Below, one piece after another: positions 37,444 to 49,070 of a stretch of 64,000 nucleotides of DNA (the stretch's first letter is position 1; every line of letters begins with the position of its first letter). A program made the position numbers and the translations under genes. This stretch comes from Lactifluus volemus (lineage: Eukaryota > Basidiomycota > Agaricomycetes > Russulales > Russulaceae), in NCBI GenBank assembly GCA_022376515.1, contig WTXI01000034.1, positions 234,819 to 298,818 of the forward strand, written 5' to 3'. The notes under the pieces were generated by a model. It did no database searches and was not told the DNA's origin. It saw only the letters and a list, made by a program, of their open reading frames with translations.

Positions 37444-38850
37444 ATGTTTTCACCGCTCAACAATGACGTGCTTCTCAACATATTTCAACTTTATCGGGTG
37501 GCAGAACTGGACGAATATGAAGATGAGTATGGCCTGTCGGAATACAGATGGGGCGGTCAACGTTGGTGGTACAAACTGGCACACGTGTGTCGACTATGGC
37601 GAATTCTTATTCTTGAATCACCACCCCGGCTGTTCGACCTTCATCTCTACTGCACCAACGGTGTGCCTGTAGCGGACATGCTTGCACATTCACCACTGCT
37701 ACCAATCGTCATCCATTATCACCACCATTGGGTGATAACAGCAAAAGATGTATCGGGTATATTGCTCGCACTTCGGCACCGTGATCGCGTGCGTCGCGTT
37801 GACCTTTGGAATCTCCCAAATTTGAGGAAGGTCATCGCAGCTATGGGTGGTCAATTCCTAATTCTGGAACGCGTGTATATCCATTCTTGGACCAAAGTGG
37901 TCCTTCCTGTAAAGTTTAAAGCGCCTAATCTACACCATCTCAGACTGTCGACGGCTTCCCTCTCAATTGGATCACCCTTACTGACAACGAGCATCGCGAG
38001 ACTCGTCACTCTCGAGCTTCTCAATATCCCGGCATCCGTCTATTTCCCTCCAAGTTATATACTTGCCCGACTTTCGCTTATGCTCCAGCTGGAGAAACTG
38101 TCCATTGGATTCCCTATCCTCAATTATAGTAATTACGATGTTGAAGCGCTGTTGCACCAGACCCCGGATACTATGACCACCGTGACACTTCCAAACCTAC
38201 GCTGGTTTGTGTTCCATGGTGCTCGGGCCTACTACTTGGATGGCCTTGTTGCTTGTATCACTGCCCCTTCCCTCAGCTTCCTTCATTTCAAATTTTTTTA
38301 TCATCTCTCCTTGACTGTTCCACCCCTCTTGCGATTCATGCAAACGTCCAAAAGCCTGAGTTTTAGCTCTGTCAAGTTCGCTTTCGAAGATTATTCTATT
38401 CATGTCACCGCCGCAGACCCTTGCAGGGCAAGCTCCCCATTTGACTTGCAAATCATATACAACGACTGGGATCAACCTTCGCAGGTTGAGGATGCGGTGC
38501 ATATCTTCGGTACACTTTCACCCCTACTCTCTACTGTCGAGCAGGTCACACTCAGCTACAATCACTGCATGGAATCATTACGGCACAGCGATGTCCACCG
38601 AAGTCAGTGGCGCGAACTTTTTAGGCCGTTCATCAACGCAAAGACTCTTTGTGTGCGAGGTGCTCACGTCGGCCTAATCTTATATCGCCTTCTATCTCTC
38701 GACGGACAGCAAACGCTGGAGTTCCTGCCGAACCTTGAGGAGGTTGAATATTCTTTGGGACACGATACTGAGGAGGCACTTACCGCCTTTGCCGATGAAC
38801 GACAGGTGGCAGGCCATCCCGTGAACTTGGTCTATAAACCTGAGTGCTAG
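37444..38850 (+). CDS. F-box protein with degenerate leucine-rich C-terminal region
   Basis: Likely substrate adaptor of an SCF ubiquitin ligase. The single ORF encodes 468 residues. An F-box motif starts almost at the N-terminus (LNNDVLLNIFQLYRVAE, then WYKLAHVCRLWRILILESP). The rest contains hydrophobic leucine-rich segments in the arrangement common to basidiomycete F-box families (LHLYC, LERVYIHSW, LHHLRLSTASLS). A start upstream through an additional short exon is possible, because a TAG acceptor precedes ATG 37415 in another frame. The 3' end (38818-38850) and its flank match sequence at 42215-42260, placing this gene at the edge of the tandem unit that follows. The F-box paralogues on the minus strand are only distantly similar. 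Confidence 0.75.
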   Translation: MFSPLNNDVLLNIFQLYRVAELDEYEDEYGLSEYRWGGQRWWYKLAHVCRLWRILILESPPRLFDLHLYCTNGVPVADMLAHSPLLPIVIHYHHHWVITAKDVSGILLALRHRDRVRRVDLWNLPNLRKVIAAMGGQFLILERVYIHSWTKVVLPVKFKAPNLHHLRLSTASLSIGSPLLTTSIARLVTLELLNIPASVYFPPSYILARLSLMLQLEKLSIGFPILNYSNYDVEALLHQTPDTMTTVTLPNLRWFVFHGARAYYLDGLVACITAPSLSFLHFKFFYHLSLTVPPLLRFMQTSKSLSFSSVKFAFEDYSIHVTAADPCRASSPFDLQIIYNDWDQPSQVEDAVHIFGTLSPLLSTVEQVTLSYNHCMESLRHSDVHRSQWRELFRPFINAKTLCVRGAHVGLILYRLLSLDGQQTLEFLPNLEEVEYSLGHDTEEALTAFADERQVAGHPVNLVYKPEC

Positions 38851-39474
38851 TGAAGCGCTTGTGGGAACGGGACTTGATCGTGGAGCAAAGTACGTCTGCT
38901 CGTTATGTCACTAGCATTGCACACTGACCAACTGTCGTGTTCATGGCGACCGCTAGAACCTCGAGATCGCAGCACTGAGAAACCCCCGACTAGCTTATCC
39001 TAATCAACACATGGCCGTGTGAGACGCCTATAAGCGAACACGTTTGATCGGATTCCCTGACTATAATTTATGGGCGTGATGTCATTTCTCCGTGCATATA
39101 CTGTACGATTACTATGCCATTTACGTTTACCGTACATACACGAGTCTTGTAAGATAGATTGTGCTCGTGTGTTTTGTGCCCAAGTTATCCATCGTCCCTC
39201 TCTTCAAAAATTGCGTCGTCATGCCCCTCTGCGACTAGCTAAGGATACTCCGCTACATCTTTGCAGGCTCAGCGATTCCAACTTGTTTAATCATATATAC
39301 CTCTAGCAGTGGGCGGAATTCACTGGCACGTCGCAAGCAAGGCCCCTGTATGTCATGATGCACAACGATTTCGTATGAAATTACTGTGATCGTGTTCGTG
39401 TCAACGCTAGGAGGGATTGTCATGGGCTAGACTCGGAAAAAGGCAGCAGATAGAAGCATACCTGAGAGCTTGCG
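38851..39474. other. Intergenic region at the head of repeat unit 1
   Basis: 3' flanks of two convergent F-box genes. Matches 42260-42879 and, partly, 45712-46312. No gene supported. Confidence 0.5.
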
Positions 39475-40842
39475 CTAGCGATCAAAGTCCCATGTGACAG
39501 GGTGATCAGAATGCTGACGTGCAGCGATGAACTTCTGCAAGGGCTCCTCGAGTTTGTCTCTCCAATCCATTTCATTAAGGAAGAGGTTTTGAAGTTTGGG
39601 TAAAACCTCGATGGCACTTTCTCTAGTGAGTCCTCCCAGCAAAGATACGATGAACCACTGTATCTTGCCGGACAAATGCAGGGTCCGAACAGCGGTGAAT
39701 GAGTGGAAAAGTACCACCCACTCAGGATTGTTCATCAGGTCCTCTTCATTGACCAACACCGAAAAGGATGCTTTAGCTATGATGCTGAGGTCTGTAACGC
39801 TGGAAAGTAGAAAGGAAGACTGGGTGCATATTTGTACTAGAGACGTGAGATGTTGACCTGGCGCGCGCTGTTCAATCTCCAGCTCCATACAGGAAGGAAC
39901 TGTCCCCTCTGACTGATCAAGCTGGATGAGGACAGTAGAATGGTCAAATGCCACCTTCGCAAGATCGAACGGTCCGAGCGGCCGTGAGCGAGAGACAGCT
40001 TGTCGGATATCAAAGACGGGCTGTGAGAAGAAGCTGATCAGAAGTATTTTGATTTGAGGGGCATTGATTCGAGCCAGAAGGTCCTCCAAGTACTCGTTGA
40101 GACCACGAAAGTGGAAGGTTGTGAGAGCAGGAAGGTGAGCGTAGGTGAGCGGAAGAGACCTAGGTAGATCTCGGATTGTCACGGTTTCTTCTTTTTTGAA
40201 CTTGATGATAAGGCTCGTCAGCCTGGTCAGGGAGGAGAGGCTTATGGCCATCGATTCGGGTGAAATATCACCCAAATAGGGTATACTATGAAGGCAGAGC
40301 TCGGAAAGGTCTTTGCAGGACAAAAGTAGTTGTGGCAAGGTCGGAAATGCAACGCCATTCAAAGAGAGTGATCGTAGATTTGGGGCGGATCCACCTAAGA
40401 ACGTAACGGGAAGCACCGGCGCAACGCCTTTACCGACAAGTCGAAGTCGTTTAAGGGCAGGGAATGGATCCCGCATCACCGTGACTAATCTCTCAAAATT
40501 TGAGTATAATGATGGAACGAAGTCGAGATAGCATACGCGGTCGCGATGCTCGAGTGCAGCGATGATGTTATCCCCAAAATGATAAGATCTAATCTCGATA
40601 GGAAAGGGCGGCCAGACATCCAACATATTCCTCACAGAAGTACGATCTGTGCAGTAAAGGCGTAGGTCAAGACGGAGTGGGGATGAAAACACAACGTATC
40701 GCCATTGTCGGCATACGTGCACCAGTTTATGCCATATATTTGCCCACAGTCTCGACCGAAAATATGGCGCCTCCATGGCAGCCACTCTGCAGTAGTTGAA
40801 TATCTCGAGGAGGACTTCATCCGGGAGCGCTTTGATTGTCAC
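39475..40842 (-). pseudogene. F-box protein, tandem copy 1 (start codon lost)
   Basis: A 455-codon open frame encodes the same F-box protein as 42880-44313 and 46313-47686 (IKALPDEVLLEIFNYCRVA; WHKLVHVCRQWRYVVFSSPL; LYCTDRTSVRNMLDVWPPF). The codon that is ATG in copy 3 is GTG here (40840-40842). Upstream in frame a TGA appears before any ATG. Relative to copy 2, 4 nt are missing in the segment after MNDHL, which turns the upstream start into MNDHLPLM-stop. The first in-frame ATG lies after the F-box. An unseen upstream exon could rescue it; otherwise this copy makes no F-box. Confidence 0.6.
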
Positions 40843-41369
40843 ACGTGGTGGGGAAATCTCCCAGTCAGCTACATCAGAGGTAAGTGATCATTCATTGTAT
40901 TAAGCGTAAGCAGAAGACATACGATTCCTTCTAGCGCCTTTCCATAGTACAGGACTTTGAAAGGCCATCTATTGTGATCGGAGGAACACCAGACTCGGAG
41001 TTTCTGGATAGTGGTGAGTCTGTTCAACAACAGGTTGGTCACACTCATGTCACGTTTTACCACCGTCAATAACTTACCACCATGAATAGCCATTCCTTCT
41101 CCGTTAAAGGAAAATATAATAAAGTCTTCTCTTCAACATTCCAGGGATGCAGTACTGAAATGCAAGGAACAACTTCTTGTTAGATACCCAGGTTACACAA
41201 CGACACTCGGAGTACTTTATGAACATATCAACCTAGTCGCTGACTACGAGACTCGAGAAACGACGACAAGAGTTTAGGAGAAAACAACTTGTTTTTCTGA
41301 AACTGGTGATGTAGGCCGCAATATTCGCCGTGGCGCTGATATCAATATTCACCAGGAGACAGTCTTCCT

Positions 41370-42190
41370 ATTGAGCAGTGGTTGTCCTTCTCAAATGTCC
41401 TCATCGACGCCTGCGATCTCCTTTGCAATCCACGCCGTATCGGTACTTCATTCCCCTGCCAGGGCACCATGTCGCCTTCTATCACCTCGATTTTCGTCAA
41501 ACTGCTCCTAAAGTGCACCTCGAGAGACGCCTCACGAATATATCATCCATATCGTCTGTCCCTCTCTCAACAAACCCTGGAGGTGGCAGTCTGTTCAAAA
41601 CCCCGAATCTTGGTCCCGTTCGTAAGAACCTGCCTTGGAAGCATTTGCCAGCTGGCTGTCCGTGTACGCGTTGCCCATATCACATCGTCACCTTGATCGG
41701 ACGAATCGTCGTCTCTCGCCAGCCAGCCTCGCATTGGCCACCTCCTTCATGCGCCGACCGTGGATGTCCACTTCGATTAGAGTGTTTTGGAGCTACCGTT
41801 GACACCACCAGGCCCTCCGACACGTCTTAACCGTCTTTGGGGCACATCCAGGTGTGGCACTCCTGAGACTGTCCGGTGCGTTCATGGGGCGCATTTGGTG
41901 TGTCCGCCGTGCTCTATCATATCGGGCTGTGGGGGCTCTGGGGAAGGGTATGGAATTCAGCACCACCGGGGGGTTTCTTCCTCTACATGGATCTCGGCGT
42001 CCTCATGGAGGAGGTATTTAAGAAAACGACCGGGTTGTGCGTGCGAGGTTTCCATGGTTGGCCATGGACCATGCTGTGGACACTCATATGGGGCACGCTC
42101 ATGTTCGACGGGTGGGCTCGACATGAGACGTTTGTAAAATCACTTCTTCTCCGATCGACTTCGACTCTGAAAAGTGTCGATACCGTCATC
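41370..42190 (+). pseudogene. MBOAT wax-synthase-like acyltransferase fragment, copy 1
   Basis: The plus strand encodes the C-terminal part of a basidiomycete wax-synthase-domain protein in broken frames. WLSFSNVLIDACDLLCNPRR comes first, then PGGGSLFKP. The FWSYRWHQ block, where the Trp codon is TGA plus a 3-nt insertion (~41800), is followed by GAFGVSAVLYHIGLWGLW with the putative catalytic His, GGFFLYMDLGVLMEEVFKKTTG, and WPWTMLWTLIWGTLMFDGWA. The family makes wax esters or acylates small molecules at ER membranes. The N-terminal half is absent. Frame changes occur around 41600-41700 and 41870. Confidence 0.7.
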
Positions 42191-42879
42191 GCCCTCTCGG
42201 GGACGTGACAAATACCGTGAACCTGGTCTATAAATCTGAGTGTTTGTGCAGCGCCGCGGGAACGGACTCGATCGTTGGAGCAAAGTACGTTCTGCTCGTT
42301 TATGTCACTAGCAATGCACACTGACCAACTTCCGTGTTCATGGAGACCGCTAGAACCTCGATATCGCAACCCTGAGGGGCCCGATAAGCTTATCCTAATC
42401 GACATGGCTGTGTGAGACGCCTTTCTGTACGATTACTATGCCATTTACGTTTACTGAACATATACTGTGATCCCGTGACGCTTGTGTGTTGTTATTCATC
42501 GTCCCTCTCTTCAATTTTTTCATCGTCATGCCTCTCTGCGACTAGCGAAGGATACTCCGCTACGTCTTCGTACGCCCAGCGATTCCGACTTGTATAATCA
42601 TATAAATATTGTCATTAGACTCGTTACCCCAATCATACTAGTAGGTTAGGGCCATCCTCGTCCACGCTGACACAACAATACGAATGTGCCATTACCTCCA
42701 GCAGTGGGCGGAATCCACTGGCGCGTCGCAAACATGGCCTCTGTATGTCATGATGCACAACGATTTCGTATTAAATTACTGTGATCGTGTTCGTGTCAAC
42801 GCTAGGAGGGATTGTCATGGGCTAGACTCGGAAAAAGGCAGCAGATAGAAGCATACCTGACAGCAACGATTAACTTGCG

Positions 42880-44313
42880 CTAGCCATCAAAGCCCCATGT
42901 GACAGGGTGATCAGAATCCTGACGTGCAGCAATGAACTTCTCCAAGAAGGGCTCCTCGAGTTGGTCTCTCCAATCCATTTTACGAAGGTAGAGGTTTTGA
43001 AGTTTGGGTAACACCTTGGTGGCACTTTCTCTAGTGAGTCCTCCCAGCAAATATATGATGGACCACTGAATCTCGCCGGACAAACGCAGGGTCCGAGCAG
43101 CAGTGAATGAGCCGAAAAGTACCAACCACTGAGGGTTGTTCATCCTATCTATAAACACCGAAAAGGATGGGCTATCTATGATGTTGAGCTCTGTAACGCT
43201 GGAAAGTAGAGAGGAAGACTGGGTGCATATTTGGACTAGAGACGAGAGTCGGAGTCGTTGACCTGGCGCGTGCTGTCCAATCTCCAGCTCCATTATGGAA
43301 GGTGCTGTCCCCTCTGACTGAGCAAGTTGGATGAGGACGGTAGAATGGCCAAATTCCACCTTGGCACGATCGAATGGTCCGAGCGATTGTGAATGAGAGA
43401 TGAATTGTCGGATATCAAAGACGGGCTGCAAGAAGAACTTGATAAAGAGTATTTTGATTTGGGGAGTATCGATTCGAGCCACGAGGTCCTCCAAGTACTC
43501 GTTAAGACCACGAAAGTGGAAGGTTGTGAGAACAGGAAGGTGAGCGTGGGTGAGCGGAAGAGACCTAGGTAGATCTCGGATTGTCCCGGTTTCTTCTTTT
43601 TTGAACTCGATCATGAGGCTCGTCAGCCTGGTCAGGGAGGAGAGGCCTATGGCCATCGATTCGGGAGAAATATCACCCAAATAGGGTATATTATGAAGGC
43701 AGAGCTCGGAAAGGTCTTTGCAGGAAAAAAGAAGTTGTGGCAAGGTCGGAAATGCAACACCCTCCAAAGTGAGTGATAGGAGATTTGGGGCGGATCCACC
43801 TAAGAACGTAACGGGAAGCACCGGCACACGGTCAAACGCGCCTCTACCGACAAGTCGAAGTTGTAAAAGGGCAGGCAATGGATCCCGCATCACTGTGACC
43901 AATCTCTCAAAATTTGAGTATGATGATGGATAGAGACCGAGATTGCATACGCGGTCGCGGTGCTCGAGTGCGGCCATGATGTTATCCTCCAAATGGTGAG
44001 ATATAATATCGATAGGAAAGGGCGGCCAGACGTCCAACATATTCCTCACAGAAGTACGATCTGTGCAGTAAAGGCGAAGGTAAAGACCGAGTGGGGATGA
44101 AAACACGACGTATCTCCATCTTTGGCATACGTGCACCAGTTGATGCCATGTATTTGCCCACCGCCCCGACCACAAATGTGGGGCCTTCATGGAAGCCACT
44201 CTGCAGAAGTTGAATATCTCGAGGAGGATCTCATCCGGGAGCGCTTTGATTGTCACACGTGGTGGGGAAATCTCCGCGTCAGCTACATCACAGACGTTTA
44301 AGTGATCATTCAT
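42880..44313 (-). CDS. F-box protein, tandem copy 2
   Basis: Likely SCF adaptor. Starting at ATG 44313 (MNDHLNVCDVADAEISPPR) it has 477 residues. The F-box is IKALPDEILLEIFNFCRVA with following WHQLVHVCQRWRYVVFSSPL. The remainder is leucine-rich (LRLVGRGAF, LTLEGVAFPTLPQLLFSC, LSELCLHNIPYLG, LPVLTTFHFRGLNEYLEDL) and ends WGFDG. The frame is open further upstream to 44544, but that extension is frameshifted in copy 3 and has a different sequence in copy 1, so I prefer the start at 44313. Near-identical to copies at 39475 and 46313. It is divergent from the acyltransferase fragment at 44870. Confidence 0.75.
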   Translation of the reverse strand: MNDHLNVCDVADAEISPPRVTIKALPDEILLEIFNFCRVASMKAPHLWSGRWANTWHQLVHVCQRWRYVVFSSPLGLYLRLYCTDRTSVRNMLDVWPPFPIDIISHHLEDNIMAALEHRDRVCNLGLYPSSYSNFERLVTVMRDPLPALLQLRLVGRGAFDRVPVLPVTFLGGSAPNLLSLTLEGVAFPTLPQLLFSCKDLSELCLHNIPYLGDISPESMAIGLSSLTRLTSLMIEFKKEETGTIRDLPRSLPLTHAHLPVLTTFHFRGLNEYLEDLVARIDTPQIKILFIKFFLQPVFDIRQFISHSQSLGPFDRAKVEFGHSTVLIQLAQSEGTAPSIMELEIGQHAPGQRLRLSSLVQICTQSSSLLSSVTELNIIDSPSFSVFIDRMNNPQWLVLFGSFTAARTLRLSGEIQWSIIYLLGGLTRESATKVLPKLQNLYLRKMDWRDQLEEPFLEKFIAARQDSDHPVTWGFDG

Positions 44314-44869
44314 TGTATGAAGCGTAAGCAGAAGACGTACGATTCCTTCCAGCAGCGTTCGACACACCTTTCCGTAGTACATTCCATTTTTTTCGTATGC
44401 ATCCCCGAAAGGAGCGACCATTCCATAGTACAGGCTTTTGAAAGGCCATCTATTGTGACCGGAGGCGGAGGAAACGCCAGACTCGCCGTCGGAGCTTCTG
44501 GATAGTGACAAGTTGGTCACACCCATGTCACGTTTTACCACCAAATCCGGTGGGGATCATGATAGAGGTCAGTATCAGTACCGTACTATATCACTGGAAC
44601 CATGAATAGCTCGCGACGAAAATTCTTTCTCCGTTGAGGGAAATTACAATAAAGTATTCTCTTCAACATTCCAGGGATGCAGTACTGAAACGCAAGAAAT
44701 AACTTCTTGTTAGATACCCAGGTTACACAGCGACATTCGGAGTACTTTATGAACATATCAACGTAGTCGCTGACCACGAGACTCCGAAAGGGAGAAAACG
44801 ACTTGTTTTTCTGAAATTGGTGATGTAGGCCGCAATATTCTCCGTGGCGCTGATATCAATCGAACGGAT

Positions 44870-45700
44870 ATTCACCTCATCGACGCCTGCTATCTCCTTT
44901 GCAATCCACGCCGTATCGGTACTCCATTCCCCCACCATAGCACCATCATGTCGCCCTCTATCACCTCGATTTTGGTCAAACTGCTCCTAAAAGTGCACCT
45001 CGAGAGACGCCTCACGAATATATCATCCATATCATCTGTCCCTCTGTCAACCAACCCCGGAGGTGGCAGTCTGTTCAAACCCCGAATCTTGGTCCCATTC
45101 TTAAGAACCTGCCTTGGAGGCATTTGCCGCCGTCCTGGCGCTGGCTGTCCGTGTACGCGTTCGTCGACGTGCTCATATCACGTCATCACCTTGATCGGAC
45201 GAATCGTCGTCTTTCGCCAGCCAGCCTCGCATTGGCCACCCCCTTCATGCGTCGACTGTGGATGTCCACTTCGATTAGAGTGTTTTGGAGCTACCATTGA
45301 CACCAGGCCCTCCGACACGTCTTAACCGTCTTTGGGGCACATCCAGGTGTGGCACTCCTGAGACTGTCCGGTGCGTTCATGGGGCGCATTCGGTGTGTCC
45401 GCCGTGCTCGTGCTCTATCATATCGGGCTGTGGGGGCTCGGGGGAAGGGTATGGAATTCAGCACCACCGGGGTGTTTCTTCCTCTACATGGATCTCGGCG
45501 TCGTCATGGAGGAGGTATTTGAGAAAACGACCGGGTTGCGCGTGCGAGGTTTCCTTGGTTAGTCATGGGCCATGCTGTGGACACTCATATGAGGCACGCT
45601 CATGCTCGACGGGTGGGCTCGACATGGGACGTTTGTAAAATCACTTCGTCTCCGATCGAGTTCGACTCTGAAATTGTCGATACCGTTATCGCCCTCTCGG
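44870..45700 (+). pseudogene. MBOAT wax-synthase-like acyltransferase fragment, copy 2
   Basis: Same C-terminal fragment as 41370-42190. DIHLIDACYLLCNPRRIGT is followed by PGGGSLFKPRILVPF. The FWSY-WHQ block has TGA in place of the Trp codon (~45297). VLYHIGLWGL and LGVVMEEVFEKTTGLRVRGF are intact, then TAG replaces the conserved Trp after GFLG (~45560). An extra VL duplication occurs at 45405-45415. Frames change several times. The N-terminal half is missing. Confidence 0.7.
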
Positions 45701-46312
45701 GAACGTGACAACACTGAGGAACCCCCGATTAGCTTATCCTAATCGACATGACCATGTGAGACACCTTTCTATAAGCGAACACGTTTCATCGGATTCCCTG
45801 ACTATATATAATTTATGGGCGTGATGTCATTTCTCCGTACATATATTGTGATCCCATGTGATGAGACTTATAAGATAGCTTGTGCTTGTGCGTTTTGTGC
45901 CCAAGTTATTCATCGTCCCTCTCTTCATTTTTTTCGTTGTCGTGCCTCCCTGCGACTAGCTAAAGATACTCCCATTAGACTCGCTACCCCAGTGATACTA
46001 GTACTCACACCCCGTTTCCATGAATACCCGCTTCGACTTCTGGGTTGTACATGTCCTTTAACAACGATACGGTGTTATAAGAGTAGGTTAGTCCATACTG
46101 ACACAACAATACGAATGTGCCATTACCTCTAGAAGTGGGCGGAATCCACTGGCACGTCGCAAGCAAGGCCCCTGCATGTCATGATGCACAAAGGATTTCG
46201 TATTAAATTACTGTGATCGTGTTCGCGTCAACGCTAGGACGGAATTATCATGGGCTAGACTCGGAAAAAGGCAGCAGATAGGAGCATACCTGACAGCACC
46301 GATTAGCTTGCG

Positions 46313-47686
46313 CTAGCGATCAAAGTCCCATGTGACAGGGTGATCAGAATCCTGACGTGCAGCGATGAACTTTTCCATGGGCTCCTCGAGTTGGCTTCGC
46401 CAATTCATTTGACGAACGTAGAGGATTTGAAGTTTGGGTAACGCCTCGATGGCACTTTCTCTAGTGAGTCCTCCCAGCAAAAATACGATGAACCACTGTA
46501 TCTTTCCGGACAAACGCAGGGTCCGAGCAGCAGTGAATGAGTTGAAAAGTCCCAGCGACTGAGGATTGTTCATCAGGTGCGCCCTATTGATAAACACCGT
46601 CCAGGATGCGTTATCTATGATGTTGAGCTCTTTAACGCTGGAAAGTAGAGAGGAAGACTGGGTGCATATTTGGACTAGAGACTCGACTTGGAGTTGTTGA
46701 CCTGGCGTGCGCTGTCCAATCTCCAGCTCCATTATGGAAGGTGCTGTCCCCTCTGACTGAGCAAGCTGGATGAGGACGGTAGAGTGGTCAAATTCCACCT
46801 TGGCACGATCGAATGGTCCGAGCGATCGTGAATGAGAGATGACTTGTCGGATATCAAAGACGGGCTGCAGGAGGAACTTGATAAATAGTATTTTGATTTG
46901 AGGGGTATTGATTCGAGCCAGGAGGTCCTCCAAGTACTCGTTGAGACCACGAAAGTGGAAGGTCGTGAGAGCAGGGAGGTGAGCGTGGGTGAGCGGAAGA
47001 GACCTAGGTCGATCTCGGATTGTCCCGGTTTCTTGTTTTTCGAACTCGATGATAAGTCTCGTCAGACTGGTCAGGGAGGAGAGGCCTATAGCCAACGCCT
47101 CGGGTGAAATATAACCAAGATAGGGTATATTATGAAGGCAGAGCTCGGAAAGGGCTTTGCAGGACAAGACAAGTTGGGGCAAGGTCGGAAATGCAATGCT
47201 ATCCAAAGTGAGTGATCGTAGATTTGGGGCGGATCCACCTAAGAACGTAACGGGAAGCACCGGCGCAACGCCTTTACCGACAAGTCGAAGTCGTTTAAGG
47301 GCAGGGAATGGATTCCCCATTACTGTGACCAATCTCTCAAAAATTGGGTATGATGATGGATAGAGACCAAGATTGCAAACACGGTCGCGGTGCTCGAGTG
47401 CGGCCATGATGTTATCCCCCAAATGGAGAGATCTAATCTCGATAGGAAAGGGCGGCCAGACATCCAACATATTCCTCACAGAAGTACGATCTGTGCAGTA
47501 AAGGCGTAGGTCAAGACGGAGTGGGGATGACAACACAACGTATCGCCATGTTTGGCATACGTGCACCAGTTTATGCCATGTACTTGCCCATCCCCCCGAC
47601 CACAAATGTGGGGCCTTCATGGAAGCCACTCTGCAGAATTTGAATATCTCGAGGAGGATCTCATCCGGGAGCGCTTTGATTGTCAT
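46313..47686 (-). CDS. F-box protein, tandem copy 3
   Basis: 457 residues from ATG 47686 (MTIKALPDEILLEIFKFCRV) to the stop at 46313 (ending WDFDR). The ORF extends seven codons upstream only through a GTG, so ATG 47686 is the credible start. It has the same F-box and leucine-rich layout as copies 1 and 2, with scattered substitutions throughout. No lesion visible. Paired divergently with the acyltransferase fragment at 48250. Confidence 0.75.
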   Translation of the reverse strand: MTIKALPDEILLEIFKFCRVASMKAPHLWSGGWASTWHKLVHVCQTWRYVVLSSPLRLDLRLYCTDRTSVRNMLDVWPPFPIEIRSLHLGDNIMAALEHRDRVCNLGLYPSSYPIFERLVTVMGNPFPALKRLRLVGKGVAPVLPVTFLGGSAPNLRSLTLDSIAFPTLPQLVLSCKALSELCLHNIPYLGYISPEALAIGLSSLTSLTRLIIEFEKQETGTIRDRPRSLPLTHAHLPALTTFHFRGLNEYLEDLLARINTPQIKILFIKFLLQPVFDIRQVISHSRSLGPFDRAKVEFDHSTVLIQLAQSEGTAPSIMELEIGQRTPGQQLQVESLVQICTQSSSLLSSVKELNIIDNASWTVFINRAHLMNNPQSLGLFNSFTAARTLRLSGKIQWFIVFLLGGLTRESAIEALPKLQILYVRQMNWRSQLEEPMEKFIAARQDSDHPVTWDFDR

Positions 47687-48249
47687 ACGTGGTAGGGAAA
47701 TCTCCACGTCAGCTACATCACGGAGCTAAGCATCATTCAATGTATTAGGCGTAAGCAGAAGACGTACGATTCCTTCCAGCAGCGTTCGACACGCCTTTCC
47801 GTAGTACATTCCATTTTTTTCGTATGCATCCCCGAAAGGAGCGACCATTCCATAGTACAGGCTTTTGAAAGGCCATCAATTGTGATCGGAGGCGGAGGAA
47901 CGCGGACTCGCCGTCGGAGCTTCTGGATAGCGACAGGTTGGTCACACCCATGTCACGTTTTACTCAACTACTGTCACCAAATCCGTTGGTGGATAAGGTC
48001 AGTTTCACTGTATATCAGTACAGTACTATATCACCGGAACCATGAATAGCACGCGACGAACACTCTTTCTCCGTTGAGGGAATCTCTTCAACATTCCAGG
48101 GATGCAGTACTGAAACGCAAGGAACAACTTCTTGTTAGATACCGAGGTTCAAGTTACAATGGCACAGCGACACTGGGAGTACTTTATGTCATATCAACGC
48201 AGTCGCTGACTACGACACTCGAGAAACGACGAAAGGGAGTTTAGGACTT

Positions 48250-49070
48250 GTTTTTCTTGGCGCTCATATCGATGGAACGGACATTCATCTCATCGACGCC
48301 AACGATCTCCTTTGCAATCCGCGCCCTATCGATACTTCATTCCCCCGCCAGGGCACCATGTCACCTCAATTTTGGTCGAACTGCTCCTAAAGTGCGCCTT
48401 GATCGACGCCTCACAATGTATCATCCATATCGTCTGTCCCTCCCTGGAGGTGGCAGTCTGTTCAAACCCCGAATCTTGGTCCCGTTTGTAAGAACCGCCT
48501 TGGCAGCACTGGCATTTGCCGCCGTCTGGGGCTGGCTGTCCGTGTACGCGTCCGTCGACGTACCACTGGCATTTAACGTCGCCACCTTGATCGGACGAAT
48601 TGTCGTCTTTTGCTAGCCAGCCTCGCATTGGCCACCCTTCATGCGATATCCACTTCGATCAGAGAGTTTTGGAGCTACCGCTGGCACCAGGCCCTCCGAC
48701 ACTTCTTCACCGTCTTTGGGGCACGTCCAGGTGGGGCACTCCTGGGACTTCCCGGTGCGATCATGGAGCGCCTTCTGTGTGTCCGCCGTGCTCTATCATG
48801 TCGGGCTGTGGGGGCATAGGAAGGGTATGGAATTCAGCACCACCGGGGGGTTTTTTCCTCGACATGGATCTCGGCGTCGTCATGGAGGAGGCATTTAAGA
48901 AAACGACCGGGTTGCGCGTGCGAGGTTTCCTTGGTTAGTCATGGGCCATGCTGTGGACACTCCTATGGGGCATGCCCATGCTCGACGGGTGGGCTCGACA
49001 TGAGACGTTTGTAAATCACTCCTTCTCCGATCGAGTTCGACTCTGAAAATGTTGATACCATCATCGCCCT
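48250..49070 (+). pseudogene. MBOAT wax-synthase-like acyltransferase fragment, copy 3
   Basis: This copy keeps FWSYRWHQALRHFF (48665-48710) with the Trp codon intact. It has frameshifts in the SITSI-LVKLLLK region (~48365), after GAIMER (~48780) and in the WGLG block. TAG replaces Trp after RGFLG (~48937), as in copy 2. The N-terminal half is missing as in the other two copies. Confidence 0.7.

Larger units (their letters stand above)
38818..42205. repeat. Tandem unit 1: F-box tail/spacer + F-box gene + acyltransferase fragment
   Basis: First of three collinear repeats of about 3.4 kb. It begins with the last codons of the plus-strand F-box gene (VNLVYKPEC) and its downstream flank. It continues through the minus-strand F-box gene and ends with the acyltransferase fragment. 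Confidence 0.75.
42215..45708. repeat. Tandem unit 2
   Basis: Starts with a remnant of the plus-strand F-box gene tail (VNLVYKSEC frame, 42217-42243) that is fused to the end of the preceding acyltransferase fragment. It then repeats the order of unit 1. Confidence 0.75.
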
